From: Pomphorhynchus laevis | Lineage: Eukaryota; Acanthocephala; Palaeacanthocephala; Echinorhynchida; Pomphorhynchidae | Reading direction: 5' to 3' | NCBI GenBank assembly: GCA_012934845.2 | Contig: WNNJ02000333.1 | Location: forward strand, 1-64,000 | Length of the DNA: 64,000 nucleotides | Shown: positions 44,792 through 56,800 of the stretch, piece after piece | How the letters are laid out: every line of letters begins with the position of its first letter | Numbering within the stretch: the first letter of the stretch is position 1 | The notes under the pieces: generated by a model | The model's database searches: none | What the model was told of the DNA's origin: nothing | What the model saw: the letters and a program-made list of their open reading frames with translations, nothing else | Made by a program: the position numbers and the translations under genes

Positions 44792-45204
44792 TGTTTAGCA
44801 TACATACATAAATATATTAAAATACTTACCTGTAACAATTAATCATTGAAAGTATGACTTAATAAAATATGTTAAATTACTGAGATATAGAAATTACAGT
44901 GAAAAGTTAAATGATGAAATTACGGTGAAAGTAGGAAAATACAAACATTAAAATAAAGAATCAATATGCAAGCAGATAAATAAAAACTAATTGTTTCTTC
45001 ATAATGCCAAAATTAATATAAATGTTTTTTTTTATTTTGTTATAGCAAATACGTTTGTACTTATTTATGTATTGTACATAAATATATTAATAAAAATAAT
45101 ATAAACATATTATATATAACTAATTATATGTGATGTAATATTTATTAGACGAAATTGTATAATATATAATTTTTGAACAATCTAAAGAACAAAATTAAAT
45201 ATAC

Positions 45205-45475
45205 TGATTTACGGCTGCTATATTGTGTAGAGGAATAATGGCCAAAACCGTATAGCATAGCAGTTCATCCTGATGACTTATAATCCTAATTCTGATACAT
45301 CGTCTATTATTTATTAGTTAATTCACATAAATTAACTTTTATTTTAAATTTTAACGTTATAAATATAAATTCTATAAAATCTTTTATAATTATCTATTAT
45401 TTATAATAATTTATCTACATTTTTAATTTATACATGGTATTAAATATGTAGACTCTGTTAGCTTAGTCTATCTGA
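45205..45475 (+). repeat. AT-rich Penelope tail, plus strand
   Basis: Contains ACGGCTGCTATATTGTGTAG, GTATAGCATAGCAGTTC, CTGATGACTTATAATCC and the end box TGTAGACTCTGTTAGCT. Both hairpin arms are kept. No body is attached. Confidence 0.75.
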
Positions 45476-45864
45476 GTCTATCATAACTGAGTCATGATAT
45501 TTCTTAATGTTCTTAATATTTCCACTATATGAAATTCGTGTTATCTTTTTAATAAAGGTAGAAAATTGTTAGTTATTTGCTGTAATAGACGTTGTAGCGT
45601 CTATTTAAATCTAAATTTATTCCACTCAATATACGCAACTATGGAAACTTAAAAGTGATAAAAATTCACGTTTAACATTGACTTCATTCGTAATAAAAAT
45701 AAACGCCATTTTATCCTACTAAGTTTATTCGTGATTTGCGTTTATTCTTTAGAAGAATATTCATTCATTAAATCAGTTAAGTGACATTTATTATTTAGTC
45801 AAGTGAAATATACGTTCTACAAAATAAGAAAGTGCCTAGCTAATAGCTACTAAAACTAGTATTA

Positions 45865-46510
45865 CCTTTTACCGTAAGGATGACATATTTAAATTTACAA
45901 GAAACATATTTTTGCATGAGCATTCATGAATACTATATAATATAACATATAATACATTAAATAATAACATTCATGCATATTATATAAAATATTAAATATA
46001 ATACATTAATTAATTAAATTTCAAGAATTGCCATCAAGGATATTGGCTTTCTTCAAAATCATTTAAATAATTTAATAGATACATATTTTAAACTAGGTTA
46101 CTATAAAAATAACATCAAGCAGAAAATAGTAAAATATATAAATTAACACAATATTATTAAAAATAAATTTGAACTATTAAGTGAGAAAATTTATGGATTA
46201 CTAATAATATGCTTTGTATTAGAATAAGATACACTAGATTATCAAATTTTATAAGAGGAAATACGTCATTAGCATGTATTTGACCTCGTTGTTATTTTGG
46301 GGCCGATACCTAATGACATATTAGCCTCATGGCATGTAATCTTAATTCTGATTGATCGTATATTATTTATTAATAAATTCATAAACTTTGAGCTGTGAAA
46401 ATTATTACTTTATATAAATCTAGATTATGATAAATCCTAAAATTAAAATATTATTTTAAATTTATATATAATGCAAAATGCGTAGACTAAGTGTTAACTG
46501 ATCTGATTTA
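45865..46510 (+). mobile_element. AT-rich Penelope copy, C-terminus plus tail
   Basis: It starts in the segment encoding [19 protein letters not shown], with a local duplication of the CATTCATGCATA region. It passes the natural coding end (AAATATATAAATTAACAC, about 46130-46150) and continues through the complete 3' non-coding region to GCGTAGACTAAGTGTTAACT. It shows how coding end and tail are joined in this family. 5'-truncated and decayed. Confidence 0.78.
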
Positions 46511-46980
46511 CTCAATTTATGCTCAATATAATGTAATAATGAACCTAGAATAATAAAATAAAAATAATGAATCTAGAATAAGATATAAGAATTTTAAGTG
46601 AATACCATTAACATATGCTTTGGTAATTAGTAAATCCCCCCCTGAAAAAGTTTCTCTTCTTTCAAACAATTTAAAAAAATAATTCCGTAGAAGAAAATAG
46701 GGATCATATCAAACATTTGATTTTTAATATAATTTTAGTTAAATTAACAATTTCTCTAACAACTTTAAAGATTTTGAATTAATACTTGACATTTTAGTTT
46801 AATTATATATAATTAAATATTTTTAATTATATATATTTAGATATATTTATATATTTAAATATATTTAATTATATTTAATTTATAATTATATATATGTATA
46901 TACATTTAAGTTTTTTACTGGCAATATGATCTGATCACAATTGATTGCTTTATCAATGAGCAAATTTTACGATTCACTAC
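46510..46980. other. AT-rich spacer
   Basis: Contains a palindromic TATATTTAAT-rich run at 46800-46910. No gene seen. Confidence 0.45.
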
Positions 46981-46984
46981 TAAG

Positions 46985-47405
46985 AGCTAGATGGTCCCTG
47001 AAACGGGAAAATATCTGTCATTATGAGGAAGTGCTCAGGTACGCTTCTGGTGCATCTGGGTAATTTCGAGATTAGTTGTCTTTTCTAGAGGACGTCCCTT
47101 CAAGCAAATACTAAGTTTTCTGAAGCTCCTCATATCTAGACTACCTACCATAGTACGCCTCGATTTGATCCTCAGATGTGAGAGACCCTGAGTAGTTCAA
47201 TCTAAAGGCGGCGCGTTAGTGTTTGCTGGTGGGCCCTGATCCCACTGGAATACTGACAAACTGAATGAAAACTGCATCAATTACGATAAGTTGATGTGGC
47301 GTTTTCCTTAGGATGATTATGTTTTTACTTTCAATTTTGAGTTTACTTTATTTATATCTATCATGCATGTACTTTATTTATAAGAAAATCTTTATTGTTA
47401 CAATT
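46985..47405 (+). mobile_element. CR1/Jockey-like LINE, 3'-end copy 3
   Basis: Aligns with 52680-53105 of the long copy: CTGAAACGGGAAAATATCTG, TTCTAGAGGACGTCCC, AGTACGCCTCGATTTGATC, then the 3' untranslated part ending TAAGAAAATCTTTATTGTTA. It fixes the 3' end of the family. 5'-truncated. Confidence 0.8.
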
Positions 47406-47831
47406 CACTACTTGTAAAATGAGTGATAAAATGAGCAATTTTTACGATTTACTCTCGCAAATCAGCAACTAATGTTGTCACACCTACTTGGTGCGAGAAC
47501 GTGTGATAATAATTATTAATTGCGAAAATATTGATGTTCATTTAATAATTGTATTTAGTATTGTATTTTTGAACGATACTCACATTTTAATTTATAATTT
47601 TAAATAACAGCATTTAAAAATTATGATAAAAATGAAATGGCACTTTTTAATTAGATGCATTTTTTCTATAGTTAATGTTTTAATATTTACCGTGATAACA
47701 ACAATTTCGTAGGATACGAATTAAACTTGATACATGATATCAATTATACGAATGTACATTATTAACGTATAATTTCGTTTTAATATTTCGTATCTTATAG
47801 ATGAGCATTCATAACAGGTCTGAAATATAAT
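47405..47831 (+). other. Upstream region of the DAPK-like gene
   Basis: AT-rich. A TTTCGTATCTTATAG stretch at 47785-47800 could be a splice acceptor or trans-splice site just upstream of the first coding exon. I cannot decide which from the sequence. Confidence 0.4.
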
Positions 47832-47893
47832 ATGGACTTGTCCTTGGAAAGTCAATTTGCATCGCAATACACTATTTGCGAAGAACTTGGCAG
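47832..47893 (+). CDS. DAPK: DAPK exon 1: start codon and glycine-loop start
   Basis: ATG at 47832 follows an in-frame TGA 27 bases upstream (47805-47807) and gives MDLSLESQFASQYTICEELG, a leader as long as in human DAPK1 before EELGSGQF. Donor GTAATT after GGCAG. Phase 2. Confidence 0.85.
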
Positions 47894-50800
47894 GTAATTT
47901 TGTTGCTCTAGAACTGCATGCAAGCAAGTTAATATTGAAATGAATTATAAGTATTTTATTCAAATAGACAGAAACCAGGTTTTAATGTACATTTAAACGC
48001 ACTACATATGAACCTAGGTTTTATTGGATTTTTATGTAATTTTGAATTCTTTCAGTATAATACAGTATAGTTTCATTTTATTTTATCATTTTTGTCATAT
48101 AAGTTTATTTTAGGGGTCAATTTGCGAAGGTGCATCGTGTTTATCGTCAAAATTCAAATCTCAAGTACGCTGCTAAGTTTATTGATAAGCTACATAGATT
48201 AAAAAGTGGTAGATCTATTGACTTTGATCGCTTGAGTAAGGAATCTTCTATCCTAAACTGCCTCAATCACGAAAACATAGTCCGTCTTCATGAAACTTTT
48301 GACAACCCACGTTATTTCATACTAGTTATGGAATTGTAGGTAACATCGCTATATTGATTCGATAATATACTAATTTCTTACTTTTTTCGTATTTTTCCAT
48401 AGTATTGACGGTGAGGAACTGTTCAGTTACATTTCAAAGCGAGATAGCCTTTCAGAAAAGGAGGTGTCGATCTATGTATATCAAATTCTACTTGCTGCGA
48501 AACATATGCATGAACGTTGGATTGTTCATCTAGATTTAAAGGTATGCTTTTGTAGAAAATGCTTTGCAAGCTCATCTTAAACTATTATCTTTTTTTGTAG
48601 CCAGAGAACATTATGATAGGGCATGATCAAAACAACACTATAAAAATCATCGATTTCGGAATTGCTGAATTTGCCAGTGAAGACCGAGCTGTTACCACAA
48701 TATACGGAACGCTTGATTTCGTCGGTGAGTTATCTGTTTATAAAAAATATTATTTTATTATTAATCGAACAATTTTACGCGTTCACTGTGTTAAGCACCT
48801 GAAATAATTCAATGTAAACCTGTCAGTACAGCATGTGATATATGGAGCATTGGTGTGATCACTTACATACTGTAAGTCCACATTTCTATCAGTTTTTGTA
48901 TCAAGTTTACTTGCAACATTTTTTATTATATCTGAAGAAATTAAATTGATTTGTCAATACAATTAATTTATTACGTTTAATTAATTGATTAAATGTTCAT
49001 TATTTTCTGATCTTCTAGACATTTTCAGCAAATATAATGTTAAAGTGCAGCAACATTTAAATACTCTAACGTTATGTTGAACAGAAAGTCCATATTATCC
49101 TGCAAATGAAAATTAAATATATATTCTGCATTTGACAGGGTAGCTTTGCAGTCATCGTTAAATTAAATTAAGGCGTCCAATGTTATTCAGACCCTTGAAC
49201 ACAAAATTTTTATTTCATGCAGATTTAAGAGCTGTTTTGTCAAAATATTGAAAATTAATTTTATGTCCATGTGCTGGGGATGTAACTTAGTAATTCGAAG
49301 AATTAAGCAAAAAGCTAGCTGGTTGTGTTCTAATTCAAAAGTTTGGGTTTTTAAAACGTAAATTCATTTTGATCACAAGTTAGGATGTTCTTCATTATTG
49401 ATAAATGAGATAAAGTGAATTTCTTTGTTGATATTTGTAATGATCTTTAAACACTTAATGATTATACATTTCATGCTTCTTAAGACTTACATCATTCTGA
49501 AACAATTTTGTAAATTTTTCGCTTGCTTTGATATCATGAGCAAATATCATAATATTTCGCTCGGCAGTGAACATTTATGTTTGTTAATAGTTTATTAATG
49601 TTTTGTCAAGATATCCGAGAATGAGATGAACAAGGTAAGTGGGGTTTCTTTTTTTGAACAAAGAAAGGGGAGCTTCCCTCTGTTCATAAAACTACAAACT
49701 TGGTCATCATTAAACTACTGGTTCCGATTGAAAGAAAGAACTTAGTTAATGGTTTCTTACGGAATTTTTCACTTCAATTCGAAAATAAAATTATATTTAA
49801 TTCTATCAAATATTACGAGAATGAAATTAAGATCTCATTTTACACAGAAGACCTGGCAAATACATTCGTTTCTTATTTTTAAAATAATTACCTCTACAAA
49901 GGTACAATTGACTTCAAACCTATTCGGGCATCGTTACAGATAAACAATATGCCTACGTTACTCTCAAGTGATGACATAATCTCACTTGAAAAGCTTTTCA
50001 ACATTTCTAAAATACGCTTTATAAATGATAAACTAAGTAATCCTGTTTTCTATAGCCTTTGATCATGCATCCTTTGAAGACGCGTCGCGCCTTTCGCATA
50101 CAAAATTTAAACCATTTTTGGGACATAATTTGACTTTTAAATTACCGGAGACCGAGTCATTGATTTACCCCCACTTCAGCACTTGCCATAAATGGGGGGG
50201 GCACTGGGCCAGCAAATGTATGAGCCTACAAATTTGTGGAATATGAGGTTCCACCGACAATCACAAAAGATGTCTGCTCAAAGCAAAGTGCTTTAACTAT
50301 AGTGGTGACCACCCAACGTGGTCTCGCAAATACAGGGCATTCAAAGAATACCAATCGTGGCACAAGGAAAATACCAGCAACGACTTAGCTTTTGCTCAAG
50401 CTTCCAAACAAACGATAATTGAAACTAACTATGATACTAAGTCCAACGACAAAGATATGACATACTACATTGACTGCGGATTAAAATCAGCAATGCCTCA
50501 AGTTGAAGGTATGATTAGTGAATCATTGAAAAATCTATTACAAACTTAAAACCTACCTACCAAACAAAGACTAATAACAACAGGAAAGCCTCAAACAAGA
50601 TGATTAGTACATTTCAAACAGTTGCAGCTTTATAACTAGCTAAGAGAGACCAGAACAACTGGATTGTGGCCGATCCCGGATCTACTATAGGAGATGATGA
50701 TTAGCCCGGTGAGCAAGTGCCTCACCTTAGTCTGGATGGGGTGTGAAGCTCCTTAAGATTTTCCTACCTGTTAAACTACTCTCATCCAGCACTAACTTGT

Positions 50801-53800
50801 TTAGCTATATCGCTCTGTAAAAACGGTAAACGAATCAGTATAGTCAATATCTACATCCGTCCAGGGGAGATTCACAAGAACCGTGACCTCCTGGATCGTA
50901 TTTTGGGTAGTGGCTATGACATGTTACTTGGTGATTTCAACCACAGAATTGGTCGTTGGATTAATGCAGCACTCAGCAGAGCCATAAATGACTATTTATT
51001 CACAAACCACCGTCTCAACACTTTTCATCGCTCAACAACAAATACTCTCCTCGACATATTACTGCTTCAAAAGATGTGGTTGTGTAAACCCATCTGGACT
51101 GAGCAGTCACGCTAACAACAGACCACCCACAAGGTCTAATTAGTTAGCGGATAGAGGAAGATACGTTGCTTAGAAGAAGGTTTCACTTTGATCTCATCAG
51201 AGCGGCTTTCTTTCAGGCAGCTATCCAACTCTTCCCAAGAATTAGTAATGAGAGTTTAACCGAATTTAATTCCTACTTCTCATAGCAAGCTACCGCGTTG
51301 CGTCCGACTGCCTATAAAGGTCGTATTTACAATTCCACTCCAACAAAATTCAAGGTCCTGGCTAAAATGCTTCACCTTCCTAATCTCTATGTTTCCGCCA
51401 GACAGGCCCTCTCGAATGTTACTGGAGCTTTAGATATAGATTTTTGCTGACCATTGATAGGTAAGTTTTACTCACCTTAATCCTTCTCAATCTTCCTTTT
51501 GGAAGATATTCAAGAAATAGAAGTTTGTGTGCTTGAAGGATAGGGCTGTAGATTGAATTGGGATCATTGAGCTTGACAGAGTATTGGACGAATCACTATC
51601 CCTACACAACTATGGAGTCACTCAATACCCCCAACCAATCCCGTCTTAAGGTGACTTCAGGAGCAGGGACTTATCTTTTATAGATATTTTTAAATCCTAG
51701 GGTCCACTTCCGTCATCTTCAAATCCGTCGCTTTACTATTTTCTCGGGTCTGTCACCTTCTATCATCCGATCAAAGAAGAGAAATGGCCGTTACAATGCT
51801 TTTAGCCTCACCATCTGATGTAGCCGGCATAAATATTAGTCGCAGAATTTATTTACCTAAACGTAATCCGGTATCATGTCCTAAAGACCTGCGGCCTATT
51901 TCGATTAAGAACTCCCTCATGTCCACCTACGAAAAAGCGCTTGCGCGTAAAATCCGAGATCATTTTATTAGGCGTAATCTAATCCCACTAAGTTTTCATG
52001 GATTTGTCAAAGGGCGCTCGGTTCATTTAGCAATTGGTAAAGTGCACCAGTTTTGTCTGGATAACAGTCATCAACTTGCTGTGACTGTTTTCCTTGATTT
52101 TTCTGCTGCATTTGACCGCATCCCCATTCCCTTCGTTCCCTTCTCGGGTATCTCGGGTTGCCTGCGAGAATTGTTAACAGAGTGGAGATATTGCTAGACA
52201 CGAAGCGGTTCTACTATGAAGACGACCCTGACACATGTCAGTTCTACCCTATTAATGGTGTGCCCCAAAGCTCACTACTTTCTGCAATCTTATATCTTGC
52301 CGCCTCCATCGAACTATATAAGATATTTAAACGTGATCAACATCTAGTGGTATACGCTGATAAAACCACAGCCCTGTTCTCTGGACACAGATGCAAAGAT
52401 ATAGTCTCTGACATCAGCCTTTCGTTTTAAGATTAAAGGATCAGCTATCCATATTCAATATTTTTTGAACTCCTCGAAATCGCATGTGGTCATCTTTCAT
52501 GGCGCCCCTGCCACCAAGAAAAATTTGAAGAGATTAGCACTCCCAGCTTTATCCTCCATATTTGCAAATCCACCACTCCCTATCTTCACAAGTCGATTAA
52601 AATATCTGGAGTTCGCCGTTACGGTGAACCGGTTAGCAAAAGCTGGCCTGGATAGACTTAAACATATTCTGAAGAAAGCTAGGTGCACCCTGAAACGAGC
52701 TCAGCATCTGTCATTGAATGGGAAAACCCAAGTCAGCCTCTAGGGTACTTGGACTATTTCGGCTTAGTCTTATTTTCCAGAGGACGTCCCCCAGAGCAAA
52801 GACTAAGGTTTCTCGAGCTCCTTATCTCGCAATTACCGAGCATAGTCCGCCTCGATTGAATTCTTCGGGAGGGGGGTAAAATACACCGGGTGGTTCAGTC
52901 GGCGAGCGGAGTGTTGGATTAGCTGGATGGCTTAGATCCCACTGGATCTGAGGCCGTAAAGACATAAGAAGATTGAAATAACATCGTGTCTGACCTTTTT
53001 ATCTTTTCTTTGCTTTTTCTGCTGTTTTTATTTTTAAAGCTTTTTTAGTGGTTGTATTTTTATTTAACAAAATCTTCATTATTAATGTTTTGTAAACAAA
53101 AATATAATCACTAGCATACAATGAAAGTGTTTTCATTTCGTTGGTAATTTATTTTATAACCTTTGCATTCTAATTGTAGATTGACAGGATATTCACCTTT
53201 TGTTGGTAACAATGACGATGAAACTCAAAATTACATTATTAATTGCACATACAGCCTCGATGACGAGCTATTTCAAGATATAAGCAAAATCGCTAGACAT
53301 TTTATTAGCGTGTTACTGAAAAGGCTGCCAAAGTAAGCTTAATTTTCCATATCTATTATGAATGCGATTTGTACTTCACTTCCTTATAGTCAAAGTTTGG
53401 TTTTTAATTTGATATTTTTTGAATTACCTCACCATCTTTATGTATTAATGATAATTGTTCGGGGGAAAGTCCACATCTTTAATGTGGACTATATTATTTG
53501 ATACTATAAATATACTATATTATTTGATATCCATGAATGATTTTGCTAAAATGTGTTTTTTTTAGAATTTAATATGTCATTTTACGATATAAGTTAATAC
53601 TCGTTTTGATAGATGTTAATTTAATTTTCATAGCTAGATAAGTACCTTTATTATAGCAGTGGGGTTAAATACATGTTAATGATGTATCTATTAATATTTT
53701 ATTCAAACACAGAGTATATTATTTACTACATATACATAAATATTTTCTACTTAAGAGTTTAAATTCATTTTTAATGTTATATTTGTTTGTGATTTATATA

Positions 53801-56800
53801 TTTCACAATTAAATTAATTTTAAGAAAACCAGTATCATTGTATATTATTGCAATACATAAAATTTCATTATTTAACGCATTATATATAATATTATATGGT
53901 ATGCATGTATGCTTATTTCAAAATATGTATCGACGAAGTTTAAATATACTATCTTTATGAAATTAGTTTATAATCGTTAAATATAGACATTTTATCTATA
54001 CAAATGCTTTATCATTAATATTGGTTTTGTTAAGAATAAGGCTTCCTGGATAAATGTGCTCACTAATTGAATAAAAATTATTAGAATTAAATACACATAT
54101 ATCATCAATGTATCGAAACATATATTTCATATATTTATATAATTTAGATTATTTTTTAAACAGTTATGAACAAATTCATATTCTATAAAGCTTAAAAACA
54201 AATCAGCTATAATTGGGCTACTATTACCACCCATTGGAACACCTTTTACTTGTCTAAATATAGATGTCCCTACTTTTAAATAATTTTGATTTATCAAAAT
54301 ACTTAAGGATTTTATTAATTCAATTTTATCCATATATTTATTTGATAGTTGAATTTAATTTAAATAAGCTTTATAATTATCACAAAACATGTATGCATAT
54401 ATTCTTCAATATTTTCAACGTCAATATCAGATAAATCTAAATTTGTATAAGGCGTATTATGATCGTGAATATTTATATTTTAAATGTTTTATTTAAGCAA
54501 CGTTCAATATGGAAGTTTTGAAATACAGTCTTTTCAATTTAAATACTTCCTTTCATTCAATTTTGTAAAGGATTTATCGTTTATAATCGTAAATTTATAG
54601 CTTTTTCCTATTTTTATTTTCAATTAGCAATATATCTTGTCTTTATTTATAAATGCATATTGATTTTATTTAGAAATACATCGTGTCTTTATTTCAAACG
54701 TAAGACGACGAAACATTGTCATTCCCTCCAATATTTTTCACAACATTAAATTGTAATCAATGATTTATTTTATATCAGGGAGTTTCAACACCCTGATTTT
54801 GTTGTTGAAACTTTCCTATAAAACTAGTTAATCGCAATCCTTTATAATGGCGAGCCCATGTGTGCGAAATATTGGAGGAAACCAATAATAATGTCTTGTT
54901 TATATTTAATAATAATCGAAGACAACTATTCCAATGATTTAAAATGCTGCTACCTTAAATGCTCCTCGTAGCGCATTAGTATTTCTAAATTTATTATTGT
55001 AATACATATAATACATATAATATCATATTAATTGTATTAATTGTATTTTAGAAACATTCAGCAATACAAATTCAGTAACATATTGTTTTATATGATGTTA
55101 TCATTGAAGCCAGACGCGGAAGAACGGTAGCAAGTACCGTTTCGTCATCACAATGACTCATCGGCACCAGATCCCTCGCACTACTGGATGCAGAGGAGGA
55201 CTGGCAGACGGCAAGAAACGAATCATGTGTATGAAGTACCAGAAAGATTTCTGGTAACTTCACATTGAGTGCTAAATCGGCACCACTGCTTCACCAAATA
55301 GTATCATTAGCAAAAGCACTGGCAAATGCCAGCGCAGGTCTCTTTTTATATCGGCTAATATCTTTTTAATTTTCAAGAGAGAGTGTGAGACCATTCCGCG
55401 TGAATTATGTACGCAATCATTTTTAGCCAGACGCGGAAGAACGACGATAACAGTAGCAAGTACCGTTTCGTCATCACAATGACGAAGTTACCAGAAATAT
55501 TTCTGGTACTTCATACACATGACTCGTGTGCCGTCTGCCAGTCCTCCTCTGCATCCAGTAGTGAGAGGGATTTGGCACTGATGAGTCATTGTGATGACGA
55601 AACGGTAATTGCTACCGTTCTTCCGCGTCTGGCTTCAATAATAACAACGTATTTCACGCGGATTGGTCTCACTCTCTTTTGAGATTCATGTTTTATATGT
55701 TTCACAAAGAAAATTAAAAAGTATTTTTTTTTAATTTTTAAGTAAAACATTTTAGAATATTCTGCAGATGTTCTGTGTTGTTGTATAATGCATGTAATTG
55801 TGTGCATGCTTTGTCATTAATGAACAATGTATGAACAATATGTAATTTCAAGATCGCCTTGATTTTAATCATTGATTTGAATGAAAATGTACATTGTATT
55901 ATAATTTACATTATTCTCATATCAATTTAAACTAATGTTATACAGACTGTATCGCTCTCTCTCGATTTATCGTTTAAGAATGAAATTTCAACAATTTTAT
56001 TTATTTGCTTAAAGCATTCAATTTTTATGTTTCTATACAGTGACCGTTGCAATGCTGAACAATGTTTGATACACGAATGGTTTCAAGTTAGTTTTTAATA
56101 AAAAAATTAAGTGAAGAATATCCTTTTTATTTTGACAGACTATTATTGAAGATAATAGCCAGCCAGACAGTAAGCAAGCCAATTTCAAAACATTTAAGTC
56201 ATTTGTAATTCGACGAAGATGGAAGGTAATTTCGTTTATTTGTAAGATCTGGTAACTAATTTTGCTTCCTTCACTATCAAACACGCGTTCAGTTATTAGT
56301 GTTTCGTAGTAATTACAGTATCGTCGTTTTTGCAATTCATCAGTAGGTGTAATACATAATTTTGATATATGTATTTGAAAATATAATTATTATTTAAATT
56401 CGATTAATTTTAATCATATTTAATATAATCAAAGCTATGAATTATATCAAAATATAATTTTTAATCATTGTATGTCGTTGCGGTGGTCTGTATGCCAACT
56501 AGAGCATAACAATTATACTTACTGTGTTATCGACTTATTGTGGATAATGCTGCAACTCATCGCAGAGTGTACTCCATGTGATTTATCATGATTATTACCG
56601 AGAAAGCCAAGTTGAAAAGCATTTAGTTGCGTGTGCTCTAGTGCTATTGTTTTTGAAATTTTCTATAACAACATAAGCATTTCTGCTGCCTTTCTCCTTC
56701 TTTTCAGCTTCTCTCGATGTTTACTAGATTTTGCTAAATGAATTTTCATAGTAAGAATGGTTATCGTGCATGAATGCGTTTGCTCGGGCATAACTTTCAT

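Larger units (their letters stand above)
55090..55680. mobile_element. HFB locus: two foldback units carrying opposed hammerhead ribozymes
   Basis: The right unit (55379-55680) has terminal arms GTGAGACCATTCCGCGTGAA and TTCACGCGGATTGGTCTCAC, then inner arms AGCCAGACGCGGAAGAACG and AGTACCGTTTCGTCATCACA with their complements near 55580-55635. The left unit (55090-55260) carries the same inner sequence in inverted order. Both share the block GGAGGACTGGCAGACGGCA or its complement. No protein is encoded. Each unit holds one complete hammerhead layout on the strand opposite to the other, so transcription of either strand could give a ribozyme. It matches no family that I know. Confidence 0.75.
53340..56138 (+). 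other. DAPK intron(s) with a Penelope copy and the HFB locus
   Basis: Expected to hide the small exon for the end of the kinase domain. It holds the minus-strand Penelope copy (53640-54485), a short hairpin (GTTTCAACACCCTGATTTTG near 54780), and the hammerhead foldback locus (55090-55680). Confidence 0.6.

Noticed and set aside
55407-55682. Open frames on both strands over the HFB locus (for example 55407-55682 and 55072-55263)
   Set aside because: The two peptides share sequence only because the DNA is an inverted repeat; the conserved unit is the ribozyme, not a protein.
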